The notes beneath the pieces are model-generated. The model was not told the origin of the DNA and did no database searches. It saw nothing but the letters and a program-made list of their open reading frames with translations. Below are positions 50,438 to 59,762 of a stretch of DNA of 64,000 bases, piece by piece. Both the position numbers and the translations under genes were made by a program. Source of the DNA: CALIZF01 sp046292445 (GTDB lineage Bacteria > Pseudomonadota > Alphaproteobacteria > Rhodobacterales > Rhodobacteraceae); NCBI GenBank assembly GCA_046292445.1, contig JBKBQT010000007.1, positions 62,001-126,000 on the forward strand, written 5' to 3'. Each line of letters opens with the position of its first letter. The first letter of the stretch is position 1.

Positions 50438-51505
50438 TCACCGAAAGCGCGCGGGGTCGAGCGCCGCAGCGACATCGGCCCCGATGGCCGGTGCGCGGCC
50501 GCCTGCCACATCGGCGACATGCCGGGCGGCCGCGGCCGATGTCTGGAACCCGTAGCCGCCTTGCCCCGCGCACCACAGGAAGGCCGGATCGCCCGGGTCG
50601 CGCCCCAGCACCAGCACCCGGTCGGGCGCAAAGCTGCGCAGACCGGCCCAGTTGCCGATCAGGCGCGTCACGGGTTCGCTCACATGCGCCTCGTAGCGGG
50701 CGATCCCCTCGGCCAGAACCATGTCATCGGCCCAGGCGTCATGCGGCTCGGTCGCCTCTTCCTCAGCCGGCGAGACGATCAGCGCGCCCGCGTCCGGCTT
50801 GGCATACCAGGTCTCGCCGGGGCCGAAGAGCATCGGCCAGCGCGCGACGTCATGCCCGCCAGGCGCCGGGATACGCGCCATCGACCGGCGGTGCGGCACG
50901 ATGCCGATGGGCCGCACCCCCGACAGCGCGGCGATTCCGTCCGCCCAGGCCCCGGCGGCATTGACCAGCACCCGCGCTTCGACATCGTCGCGCGCCGTCA
51001 CGCGCCAGCCTTGCGCCGTGCGGGCGATGGCGGTCACGCGGGCGCCCGTCCGGGTCTCGCCCCCGGCCGCCCGGATCGCGCGAGCGTGGGCTTGCATCAG
51101 GCGGTCGGTGTCGATGTCCCATGCGGTGGCCGTGAAAGCGGCATCGACGATGTCCGGGGACAGGATTGGCACCATGCCGCGCGCAGCCTCGGCGCCGATC
51201 CGGTCCATCCCGAGATGCGGGCTGTCGACCTCGAATGCTGGCATGTCTTCCGCCGTCGCCACCATCAGCAGCCCCCGGGGCGACAGGACGCCGGCCGCGC
51301 GCAAGGCATCGCCCGAGGCGGCTGCGAGCGCGCGGTTGGGCGGCGCGCCGTAGTTCGGCTCGTAAAGCGCGGCCGAGCGGCCCGAACTGTGATAACCGAT
51401 GGCGTCTTCCGCCTCGAGCAGCACGACCCGGCCGAGTTCCGACAGCGCCGCAGCGGCAGACAGCCCCGCGATGCCGCCCCCGATGATGCAGAAATCGAAC
51501 ATCAT
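50438..51505 (-). CDS. FAD-dependent DAO-family oxidoreductase, second copy
   Basis: A 355-residue flavoprotein related to the one at 32846-33964: FAD site FCIIGGGIAGLSAAAALSELG, then GYHSSGRSAALYEPNYGAP, and AGQGGYGFQTSAAAAR near the C-terminus. It resembles D-arginine-dehydrogenase-like amino-acid oxidases. It converges with the second dimethylglycine-dehydrogenase-like gene and follows dnaE on the same strand after 40 bp. Substrate unknown; a D- or N-substituted amino acid is likely. Confidence 0.8.
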   Translation of the reverse strand: MMFDFCIIGGGIAGLSAAAALSELGRVVLLEAEDAIGYHSSGRSAALYEPNYGAPPNRALAAASGDALRAAGVLSPRGLLMVATAEDMPAFEVDSPHLGMDRIGAEAARGMVPILSPDIVDAAFTATAWDIDTDRLMQAHARAIRAAGGETRTGARVTAIARTAQGWRVTARDDVEARVLVNAAGAWADGIAALSGVRPIGIVPHRRSMARIPAPGGHDVARWPMLFGPGETWYAKPDAGALIVSPAEEEATEPHDAWADDMVLAEGIARYEAHVSEPVTRLIGNWAGLRSFAPDRVLVLGRDPGDPAFLWCAGQGGYGFQTSAAAARHVADVAGGRAPAIGADVAAALDPARFR

Positions 51506-51545
51506 TGCCTCAGTATACCCCGACGGACCCCTGATCCTTGCACGA

Positions 51546-54500
51546 TCACAATTCTTCCACGGCCAAAACCCCCGTCACGGCCTTGAGCGCGCCGCGCACT
51601 TGGGGGCCGACCGGATACACTTGCGGGAGGTCGATATCGAATTCCCTGCCCGTGGCCGGATCAGCGATGCAGATGCAGACCGGCGCGCGCACCCTCCCCC
51701 CGCCCTCGGCAATCCGTGCCAGCAATGCGGCGACCGCCGCCGCCGCCTCGGCCTGTGCGAGATGGACACGCAGCCCCGTCGCGGGCGCTGCCTCGGCCAC
51801 GGCGTCAATGGGCTGGGCCGCGCGGGCGAGCAGTTTCAGCGTCTCGCCCTCCATCGTCGCCTCGACCGTCAGGATCACCCGCGCGCCGGGTTCGAGATGC
51901 GGGCGCGCCGCCTCGAGCGTGTCGGAAAACACCGTCACCTCGTAAAGCCCGGTCGGATCGGACAGCTCGACGAAGGCAAAGCGGTTGCCGCGCGCCGATT
52001 TCCGCTCGCGCCGCGTCGCCACGGCCCCGGCCACCTTGGCGACCAGCGGCCCGGCCTCGGCCCGGCGGGCAAGTTCGGCATGGCTCAGCACCCCCTGCCG
52101 CTTGAGCATCCCCTGATAGTCGTCGAGCGGATGGCCGGTGAGATAGAACCCGATCGCCGCATGTTCCGCCGCCAACCGCTCAACCGGCAGCCAGTCGTCG
52201 CGCCCCGCGATGCGCGGCGGCGGCAGGTCGGATCCCGCGCCGCCGAACAGCGATACCTGCGCCGAGGCCCGCGCCTCGTGCACCGCCGCCGACCAGGCGA
52301 CGAGCGTGTCGAGCGCCTCGAACACCCGCGCCCGGTTCGGATCGAGCGCATCGAGCGCACCGGCGCGCACGAGCATCTCGAGCGGCCGCTTGCCCACCCG
52401 CTTGAGATCGACGCGGGCCGCGAAATCGGCAAGATCGGCAAAGGGCAGCGCCCCCCGCGCCTCGACGATGAGCCGCATCGCCTCCACCCCGACGTTCTTG
52501 AGCGCGCCGAGCGCGTAGTGGATGCGCCCCTCGACCACGTCGAAGGTCGCAAGGCTGCGGTTGACGCAGGGCGGCACGACCGCGATCCCCATCCGGTCGA
52601 CCTCGCGCTTGTAGAGCGCGAGCTTGTCCGTCAGGTGGATGTCGCAGTTCATCACCGCCGCCATGAACTCCACCGGGTGGTTGGCCTTGAGCCATGCGGT
52701 CTGATAGCTCACCACCGCATAGGCCGCCGCATGCGACTTGTTGAAGCCGTAGTTGGCGAATTTCTCCAGCAGGTCAAAGACCTCGCCGGCCTTTTCCGCG
52801 CTCACCCCCTTGGCCAGCGCGCCCTCGATGAACTTGGGACGCTCCTTGGCCATCTCCTCGGGGATCTTCTTGCCCATGGCACGGCGCAGCTTGTCGGCGC
52901 CGCCGAGCGTGTAGCCCGCCATGACCTGCGCGATCTCCATCACCTGTTCCTGATAGACGATGATGCCCTGGGTCTCGGCCAGGATGTGATCGATCGAGGG
53001 ATGGATGGATTCGCGCGGACGCAGGCCGTTCTTGACCTCGCAATAGGTGGGGATGTTCTCCATCGGGCCGGGGCGGTAGAGCGCGACGAGCGCCACGATA
53101 TCCTCGATGCAGGTCGGGCGCATGCGGCGCAGCGCGTCCATCATGCCGGTGCTTTCGACCTGGAACACCGCCACCGTGCGCGCCGAAGCATAGAGCGCAT
53201 AGGTCTTTTCGTCGTCGAGCGGGATCGCGCCGATATCGACCGCAATGTTGCGTTTGTGCAAGAGTTGCAGCGCGTTCTGGATGACGGTCAGCGTCTTTAG
53301 CCCGAGAAAGTCGAATTTGACCAGCCCCGCCGCCTCGACCCATTTCATGTTGAACTGCGTCGCCGGCATGTCCGATCGCGGATCGCGGTAGAGCGGCACA
53401 AGCTCGTCCAGCGGCCGGTCGCCGATCACCACGCCGGCCGCGTGGGTCGAGGCGTTGCGCAACAGGCCCTCGATCTGCCGCGCATAGTCGAGACAGCGGC
53501 CCACCACCTCTTCGGCCTGCGCCGCCTCGCGCAGTCGCGGCTCGTCGGCCAGCGCCTTGGCGAGGCTGACCGGCTTGACCCCCTCGACCGGGATCATCTT
53601 CGAGAGGCGGTCCACCTGCCCGTATGGCATCTGCAGCACGCGCCCGACGTCCCGCACCGCCGCCTTGGACAGGAGCGCGCCGAAGGTGATGATCTGCCCC
53701 ACCCGGTCGCGCCCGTAACGACCCTGGACATAGGCGATCACCTCTTCCCGCCGGTCCATGCAGAAATCGATGTCGAAATCGGGCATCGAGATGCGTTCGG
53801 GGTTCAGGAACCGCTCGAACAGCAGCTTGTAGCGCAGGGGATCGAGGTCGGTGATGGTCAGCGCATAGGCGACGAGCGACCCCGCCCCCGATCCCCGACC
53901 CGGGCCGACCGGGATCCCCTGCGCCTTGGCCCATTGGATGAAATCCGCGACGATCAGGAAATACCCCGGAAATCCCATCGCCTCGATCACCCCCAGTTCG
54001 AAGGCGAGCCGCTGTTCATACTCGGCCACCGGCGCGGCGTGGGGGATGACGGCGAGGCGCGCGCGCAGCCCCTCCTGCGCCTGGCGGCGCAGTTCGGCGA
54101 CCTCGTTCTCGGCGAACCGCGGCAGGATCGGGTCGCGCTTCTGCGCCGCATAGGCGCAGCGGCGGGCGATCTCGACCGTGTTCTCGATCGCCTCCGGCAG
54201 GTCGGCGAACAGCGCCGCCATTTCGTCCGCCGACTTGAAGGCGTGATGCGGGGTCAGCCGGCGGCGCGGCGCGGCCTGATCGACATAGGCGCCCTCCGCG
54301 ATGCACAGGAGCGCATCATGCGCCTCGGCCATCGACGCATCGGGGAACATCACGTCGTTGGTGGCGACGAGCGGAAGGTCATGGTCGTAGGCCAACGCGA
54401 TCAGCCCGGGTTCGGTCGCCGCCTCGAGCGCCGAGAGGCCGTCGGTGCCGGGATGGCGCTGCAACTCGACATAGAGGCGCCCGGGATAGATCGCGGCGAG

Positions 54501-54974
54501 GCGGCCGAGCAGCGCCTCGGCCCGCGGCGCCTGCCCGGCGGCAAGCGCACGGCCGATCGGGCCGTCCGCGCCGCCCGTCAGGCAGATGAGCCCTTCGGCA
54601 TGGGCCGCGAGATCGTCGAGGGTCACCTGCCCCTGTTCGGCCCCGAGATAGAGGCAGGAGTTGAGCTTGAGCAGGTTCAGATAGCCCGCCTCGGTCTTCG
54701 CCAGCAGCACCACGGGCGCGGGCGGGCGCGGCCGGTCGCCCGGATGCGCCGCGCCCTCGGCCAGCGCGATCTGGCAGCCGACGATGGGCTGGATGCCCTC
54801 GGCCTGCGCGGTCACGGAAAACTCCAGCGCGGCAAAGAGGTTGTTGGTGTCGGTGATCGCCACGGCCGGCATGCCCGCCGCCTTGGCGCGCTTGATGAGC
54901 GCCTTGAGCGGCATCGCCCCTTCGAGCAGGGAATATTCCGTGTGGCAGCGCAGGTGGATGAATCGCGGTGTCAT
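51546..54974 (-). CDS. dnaE: DNA polymerase III alpha subunit
   Basis: An 1142-residue replicative polymerase. The N-terminal PHP domain begins FIHLRCHTEYSLLEGAMPL; the catalytic core has PDFDIDFCMDRREEVI (two metal-binding aspartates) and GPGRGSGAGSLVAYAL; the beta-clamp-binding and OB-fold region is near the C-terminus. This is the main chromosomal DnaE type (over 1100 residues), not the mutagenic DnaE2. Divergent from xdhA. Confidence 0.95.
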   Translation of the reverse strand: MTPRFIHLRCHTEYSLLEGAMPLKALIKRAKAAGMPAVAITDTNNLFAALEFSVTAQAEGIQPIVGCQIALAEGAAHPGDRPRPPAPVVLLAKTEAGYLNLLKLNSCLYLGAEQGQVTLDDLAAHAEGLICLTGGADGPIGRALAAGQAPRAEALLGRLAAIYPGRLYVELQRHPGTDGLSALEAATEPGLIALAYDHDLPLVATNDVMFPDASMAEAHDALLCIAEGAYVDQAAPRRRLTPHHAFKSADEMAALFADLPEAIENTVEIARRCAYAAQKRDPILPRFAENEVAELRRQAQEGLRARLAVIPHAAPVAEYEQRLAFELGVIEAMGFPGYFLIVADFIQWAKAQGIPVGPGRGSGAGSLVAYALTITDLDPLRYKLLFERFLNPERISMPDFDIDFCMDRREEVIAYVQGRYGRDRVGQIITFGALLSKAAVRDVGRVLQMPYGQVDRLSKMIPVEGVKPVSLAKALADEPRLREAAQAEEVVGRCLDYARQIEGLLRNASTHAAGVVIGDRPLDELVPLYRDPRSDMPATQFNMKWVEAAGLVKFDFLGLKTLTVIQNALQLLHKRNIAVDIGAIPLDDEKTYALYASARTVAVFQVESTGMMDALRRMRPTCIEDIVALVALYRPGPMENIPTYCEVKNGLRPRESIHPSIDHILAETQGIIVYQEQVMEIAQVMAGYTLGGADKLRRAMGKKIPEEMAKERPKFIEGALAKGVSAEKAGEVFDLLEKFANYGFNKSHAAAYAVVSYQTAWLKANHPVEFMAAVMNCDIHLTDKLALYKREVDRMGIAVVPPCVNRSLATFDVVEGRIHYALGALKNVGVEAMRLIVEARGALPFADLADFAARVDLKRVGKRPLEMLVRAGALDALDPNRARVFEALDTLVAWSAAVHEARASAQVSLFGGAGSDLPPPRIAGRDDWLPVERLAAEHAAIGFYLTGHPLDDYQGMLKRQGVLSHAELARRAEAGPLVAKVAGAVATRRERKSARGNRFAFVELSDPTGLYEVTVFSDTLEAARPHLEPGARVILTVEATMEGETLKLLARAAQPIDAVAEAAPATGLRVHLAQAEAAAAVAALLARIAEGGGRVRAPVCICIADPATGREFDIDLPQVYPVGPQVRGALKAVTGVLAVEEL

Positions 54975-55183
54975 CCCGCGACCCTAGCAATGCGCCGCCG
55001 CCGGGCACAGCCCCCGGCGTGCATTGCCCGTTTTCGCGGCAATCGCTGTGCGCCGGTGCCACGGACGCTTGCCAAGCGCCGCCCGCCTGCCATTCTTGCA
55101 GCGGTGAGCGCGCCCCGCCTTATGCCGCATCGGGCGGGGCCAGCCCGATCGGGCGTGCAGCGCGAACAGCGGCGGGCAAGGGA

Positions 55184-56548
55184 ATGACCGACATCGAATT
55201 CACGCTCAACGGCACCCCTCGGCGGGTGACGGGGCAGGCGCCGACGCGCACGCTGCTGGACTGGCTGCGGACGGATGCGGGGCTGACCGGCACCAAGGAA
55301 GGGTGCAACGAGGGCGATTGCGGCGCCTGTTCGGTGCTGGTGACGGATGCGCGGGGGGCACGGGCGCTCAACGCCTGCATCCTGTTCCTGCCGCAGGTGC
55401 ATGGCTGTGCGGTGCGCACCATCGAGGGGATCGCGGGGCCGGACGGCACGCTGCACCCGGTGCAACAGGCGATGATCGACCACCATGGGAGCCAGTGCGG
55501 GTTCTGCACGCCCGGTTTCGTGGTGACGATGGCCGCGGCACATCTGGCCGGCGAGACCGATCACGACACGGCGCTGGCCGGCAACCTGTGCCGCTGCACC
55601 GGCTATGCGCCCATCGTGCGGGCGGCCGAGGCGGCCGCCGCCGCGCCGCCCCCCGCCTGGATGACCGAGGTTGCGCCCGCGGCGGGCGATCCGGGCGTGT
55701 TCATGCCCGAAACGGCGGATGCGCTCGCGTCCTGGTATGCGGGCAACCCGGGCGCCACGCTGATCGCCGGGGCGACCGATGTGGGGCTGTGGGTGACCAA
55801 GGGGATGCGCGAGCTTTCCCCCGTCGCCTTCATCGGCCGCTGCGCGGATCTGCGCGGGATCGAGATCGGGGCAGATCATGTGCGGATCGGCGCCGCGGTC
55901 ACGCTGGCCGAACTTGGGCCCGCCATAGCCTCGCTGCACCGCGATTTCGCCGAACTCATCCGCCGCTACGGCGGCGCGCAGGTGCGCAATGCCGCGACCC
56001 TCGGCGGGAACATCGCCAACGGCTCGCCCATCGGGGACTGTCCGCCGCCGCTGATCGCGCTGGACGCCACGCTGCACCTGCGCCGCGCGGACCAGCGGCG
56101 GGCGATCCCGCTGGAGGATTTCTTTGTCGCCTACGGCAAGCAGGATCGCAGCCCCGGCGAGTTCGTCGAGGCCGTCAGCTTTCCCCGCCAGCCCGACCGG
56201 CTGCGGGTGTTCAAGCTGTCCAAGCGGTTCGACGACGATATCTCGGCGGTCTGCGGGGCGTTCAACCTTACGCTCGCGGAGGGCCGCGTCGCCGCCGCCC
56301 GCATCGCCTTCGGCGGCATGGCCGGCACCCCGAAACGCGCGCGCACGGTCGAGGCGGCGATCATCGGGCGGCCCTGGGATGCCGAGACGGTGGCGGCCGC
56401 GCGCGATGCCTTCGCGGTCGATTTCCAGCCGATCGACGACATGCGCGCCTCGGCCGCCTACCGGATCGAGGCGGCGCGCGGCATGCTCTTGCGCTGCCTG
56501 ATGGCTGACCGCGGCGCGGCGACCTCGGTGCTGGAGGTGACGGCATGA
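55184..56548 (+). CDS. xdhA: xanthine dehydrogenase small subunit
   Basis: A 454-residue subunit carrying two [2Fe-2S] clusters (cysteines in GCNEGDCGACSV...NAC and CGFCTPG...CRCTG) and the FAD domain (AGATDVGLWVTK, GGNIANGSPIGD). It relays electrons from the molybdenum site to NAD in purine oxidation. ATG 55184 is the family start (MTDIEFTLNG). It overlaps xdhB by 4 bp. Divergent from dnaE. Confidence 0.93.
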   Translation: MTDIEFTLNGTPRRVTGQAPTRTLLDWLRTDAGLTGTKEGCNEGDCGACSVLVTDARGARALNACILFLPQVHGCAVRTIEGIAGPDGTLHPVQQAMIDHHGSQCGFCTPGFVVTMAAAHLAGETDHDTALAGNLCRCTGYAPIVRAAEAAAAAPPPAWMTEVAPAAGDPGVFMPETADALASWYAGNPGATLIAGATDVGLWVTKGMRELSPVAFIGRCADLRGIEIGADHVRIGAAVTLAELGPAIASLHRDFAELIRRYGGAQVRNAATLGGNIANGSPIGDCPPPLIALDATLHLRRADQRRAIPLEDFFVAYGKQDRSPGEFVEAVSFPRQPDRLRVFKLSKRFDDDISAVCGAFNLTLAEGRVAAARIAFGGMAGTPKRARTVEAAIIGRPWDAETVAAARDAFAVDFQPIDDMRASAAYRIEAARGMLLRCLMADRGAATSVLEVTA

Positions 56549-58818
56549 CGCTCGGGTCAGCCCTGCCGCATGACAGCGCGCATCTGCACGTCACCGGGCA
56601 GGCGCGCTATGTCGATGACATCGGCCTGCCGGCGCATGCGCTGCACCTCGCCTTCGGTCTTTCGACCGTGGCGCATGGCGTCATCACGGGGATGGACCTG
56701 TCAGCCGTTCGCGCCGCCCCCGGGGTGGCGTCCGTGGTCACGGCGGGCGATCTGAGGCGCCCCGCCGACACCTCACCGGGCTGGCACGACGAGCCGCTGC
56801 TGGCCGACGGCACGGTGCATTTCGTCGGCCAGCCGGTGTTCCTCGTGATCGCTGACAGCCATCGGGCGGCGCTGCGGGCGGCGCGCAAGGGCGTGATCAC
56901 ATACGAGGAGCGGCCCGCAATCCTGACGGTTGACGACGCGCTGGCCGCGGGCAGCCATTTCGAGGGCGGGCCGGTCGTCTGGACGCGCGGCGATGCTGCC
57001 GCAGGGCTGGCCGCCGCCCCCCGGATCGTCGAGGGCGTGATCGAGATCGGCGGGCAGGAGCATTTCTATCTCGAGGGCCAGGCCGCAGCCGCCATCCCCG
57101 GCGAGGGCGGCGACATGCACATCCTGTCCTCGACCCAGCATCCCTCCGAGATTCAGGAGAAGGTTGCCGAGGCGCTGGGGCTGCCCATGCACAGCGTCCG
57201 GGTCGAATGCCGACGGATGGGCGGGGGCTTCGGCGGCAAGGAAAGCCAGGGCAACGCGCTCGCCATCGCCTGCGCCGTCGCCGCCGAGATGACCGGCCGG
57301 CCCTGCCGCATGCGGTATGACCGGGACGACGATTTCGTCATCACCGGCAAGCGGCACGATTTCCGCATCACCTATCGCGCCGGCGTGGATGCGGCGGGCC
57401 GCATCCTTGCCCTCGATATCCGGCACCATGTTCGCTGCGGCTGGTCGCGCGATCTGTCCACGCCGGTCGCGGACCGTGCGATGCTGCATACCGACAATGC
57501 CTATTTCCTGCCCGCGGTGCGGATCGAAAGCCACCGACTGCGCACCAACACGCAAAGCGCGACCGCCTTTCGCGGCTTCGGCGGGCCGCAGGGTGTGCTC
57601 GGCATCGAGCGGGTGATCGACCACATCGCCCATGCGATCGGCGCCGATCCGCTCGCGGTGCGGCGGGCCAACCTCTATGCCGAGGGTCAGCAGACGCATT
57701 ACGGCCAGCCGGTGACGCATTTCGCCCTGCCCCGGTTGATCGACCGGCTCGCCGAAACGGCCGGCTATGCCGCGCGGCGGCAGGCGACGGCGGCGTGGAA
57801 CGCGGCCAATCCGATCCTCAAGCGCGGTCTGGCGCTGACGCCGGTGAAGTTCGGGATCTCCTTCACCCTGACCCATATGAACCAGGCCGGGGCCCTGGTG
57901 CATGTCTATCACGACGGCTCGATCCATCTGAACCACGGCGGGACCGAGATGGGACAGGGCCTGTTCCAGAAGGTGGCGCAGGTGGCGGCGAGCACGTTCG
58001 GTGTCGGCCTCGGCGCGGTCAAGATCACGGCGACCGACACCGCCAAGGTGCCCAACACCGCGCCGACCGCTGCATCCTCCGGATCCGATCTCAACGGAAT
58101 GGCCGTGCTGGACGCCTGCGAGACGATCCGGGCACGGATGGCCGAACATCTGGCCGCGCTGCACCAGGCCGATCCGGCGGATGTGCGGTTCGAGGCGGGG
58201 CGGGTGACAGTCGGGGGTGCGGACATGACCTTTGCCGCCGCCGCAAGGCGCTGCTGGCAGGACCGGGTGGGGCTGTCGGCGGCAGGGCATTACAAGACGC
58301 CGGACATCAGCTGGGACCGGGCACGCGGGAAGGGGCGGCCCTTCTTCTACTTCGCCCATGGCGCGGCGGTGACCGAAGTGGTGATCGACACGCTGACCGG
58401 CGAATACCGCATCCTGCGCACCGACATCCTGCACGACTGCGGCGCCTCGCTGAACCCCGCGATCGACATCGGCCAGATCGAGGGCGGCTATGTCCAGGGC
58501 GCGGGCTGGCTGACGACCGAGGAACTGGTGTGGGACGGCAAGGGCCGGCTGCGCACCCATGCGCCGGCGACCTACAAGATCCCCGCCTGCGGCGACCGCC
58601 CGCGGGTGTTCAACGTCGCGCTCTGGGACGAACCGAACCCGGCGCTGACCATCGGGCGGTCCAAGGCGGTGGGCGAGCCGCCGCTGATGCTCGCGACATC
58701 GGTGTTCCTCGCGCTGTCGGATGCGGTGGCGGCCTGCGGCGCGGGCTACCCGGCGCTGGATGCGCCGGCGACGCCGGAACGGGTGCTGATGGCGGTGCGG
58801 CGGGTGCAGGCGGGATGA
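56545..58818 (+). CDS. xdhB: xanthine dehydrogenase large (molybdopterin) subunit
   Basis: A 757-residue subunit with the molybdenum cofactor. Active-site residues of Rhodobacter XDH are visible: the glutamate in GGGFGGKESQ, the arginine in AFRGFGGPQG and the C-terminal general base in KAVGEPPLML. It hydroxylates hypoxanthine and xanthine to urate. The start overlaps xdhA and the stop overlaps xdhC by 4 bp each. Confidence 0.93.
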   Translation: MTLGSALPHDSAHLHVTGQARYVDDIGLPAHALHLAFGLSTVAHGVITGMDLSAVRAAPGVASVVTAGDLRRPADTSPGWHDEPLLADGTVHFVGQPVFLVIADSHRAALRAARKGVITYEERPAILTVDDALAAGSHFEGGPVVWTRGDAAAGLAAAPRIVEGVIEIGGQEHFYLEGQAAAAIPGEGGDMHILSSTQHPSEIQEKVAEALGLPMHSVRVECRRMGGGFGGKESQGNALAIACAVAAEMTGRPCRMRYDRDDDFVITGKRHDFRITYRAGVDAAGRILALDIRHHVRCGWSRDLSTPVADRAMLHTDNAYFLPAVRIESHRLRTNTQSATAFRGFGGPQGVLGIERVIDHIAHAIGADPLAVRRANLYAEGQQTHYGQPVTHFALPRLIDRLAETAGYAARRQATAAWNAANPILKRGLALTPVKFGISFTLTHMNQAGALVHVYHDGSIHLNHGGTEMGQGLFQKVAQVAASTFGVGLGAVKITATDTAKVPNTAPTAASSGSDLNGMAVLDACETIRARMAEHLAALHQADPADVRFEAGRVTVGGADMTFAAAARRCWQDRVGLSAAGHYKTPDISWDRARGKGRPFFYFAHGAAVTEVVIDTLTGEYRILRTDILHDCGASLNPAIDIGQIEGGYVQGAGWLTTEELVWDGKGRLRTHAPATYKIPACGDRPRVFNVALWDEPNPALTIGRSKAVGEPPLMLATSVFLALSDAVAACGAGYPALDAPATPERVLMAVRRVQAG

Positions 58819-59762
58819 TCGACCTTGCGGCCCTGCAGGCGGCGGTGGCAGCACATGGGGCGGTGGCACGCGTGGTCGTCGCTGCCGTCGCGGGATCCGC
58901 CCCGCGCGAGGCCGGGGCGGCGATGCTGGTCTGGGCCGGCGGGCAGGACGGCACCATCGGCGGCGGCGCGCTGGAATGGGAGGCGGCACAGGCGGCGCGG
59001 CGGATGATCGCCGGGGGCATGGGGGCCGCAGTCGAGCGCGTGCCGCTCGGCCCGGCGCGGGGGCAATGCTGCGGCGGGGCGGTTACGCTGGTGACCGAGG
59101 TGTGGGATGCGGCGCGGCTCGGGGCGCTGCGGCCCGAGGCGGGGATGCTGGCGCGGCCCGTGGGCGGCGGCGCGATGCCGCTGGGTATCGCGCGGGCCCT
59201 CGCACGGGCAAGGGGCCAGGGGGTGCGGGCGCCGGTGTTCACGGGCGGCTGGATCGCCGAGCCGGTGGCGACGGCCGCGCGGACGGTCTGGGTCTGGGGC
59301 GCGGGGCATGTCGGGCGGGCCGTCGTCGGCGTGATCGCGCCCTTGCCGGGGCTGGCGGTGACCTGGGTCGATGTCGCGGCGGACCGGTTTCCGCCGGCGG
59401 TGCCTGCGGGGGTGACGGTGCGGATCGACACCGACGCGGCCCTCGCGGCCGAGGCGCCGCCGGGGGCCGAGCATCTGGTGATGACGTTTTCCCATGCGCT
59501 CGACCTCGAGCTCTGCCACCGCCTGCTCGGCCATGGCTTTGCGCGCTGCGGGCTGATCGGGTCGGCGACGAAATGGGCGCGGTTCCGGTCGCGGCTGCGG
59601 GCGCTGGGGCATGGCGAGGCGGCCATCGCGCGGATCGACTGCCCGATCGGCGAGCCCGGCCTTGGCAAGCATCCGCAGGCGATCGCCGTCGGGGTGGCCG
59701 CGGCGCTGCTGCGGGCCGGGCAGGTGCGGCAGGGCTCGGTGCGCGCGGCGTCCGAGGGTTAG
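58815..59762 (+). CDS. xdhC: XdhC molybdenum cofactor chaperone
   Basis: A 315-residue XdhC that binds the molybdenum cofactor, promotes its sulfuration and delivers it to XdhB. The cysteine motif GQCCGG near residue 80, a nucleotide-like fold (VWGAGHVGRAVV) and the GLIGSATKWARFRSRL segment are typical. ATG 58815 overlaps xdhB by 4 bp. Its stop overlaps the stop of the convergent TPR gene by 3 bp. Confidence 0.9.
   Translation: MIDLAALQAAVAAHGAVARVVVAAVAGSAPREAGAAMLVWAGGQDGTIGGGALEWEAAQAARRMIAGGMGAAVERVPLGPARGQCCGGAVTLVTEVWDAARLGALRPEAGMLARPVGGGAMPLGIARALARARGQGVRAPVFTGGWIAEPVATAARTVWVWGAGHVGRAVVGVIAPLPGLAVTWVDVAADRFPPAVPAGVTVRIDTDAALAAEAPPGAEHLVMTFSHALDLELCHRLLGHGFARCGLIGSATKWARFRSRLRALGHGEAAIARIDCPIGEPGLGKHPQAIAVGVAAALLRAGQVRQGSVRAASEG

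Noticed and set aside
47809..50631. 940-codon minus-strand open frame opposite the second DMGDH-like gene
   Set aside because: Composition-driven shadow; the plus-strand gene has clear FAD and GcvT motifs and a ribosome site.
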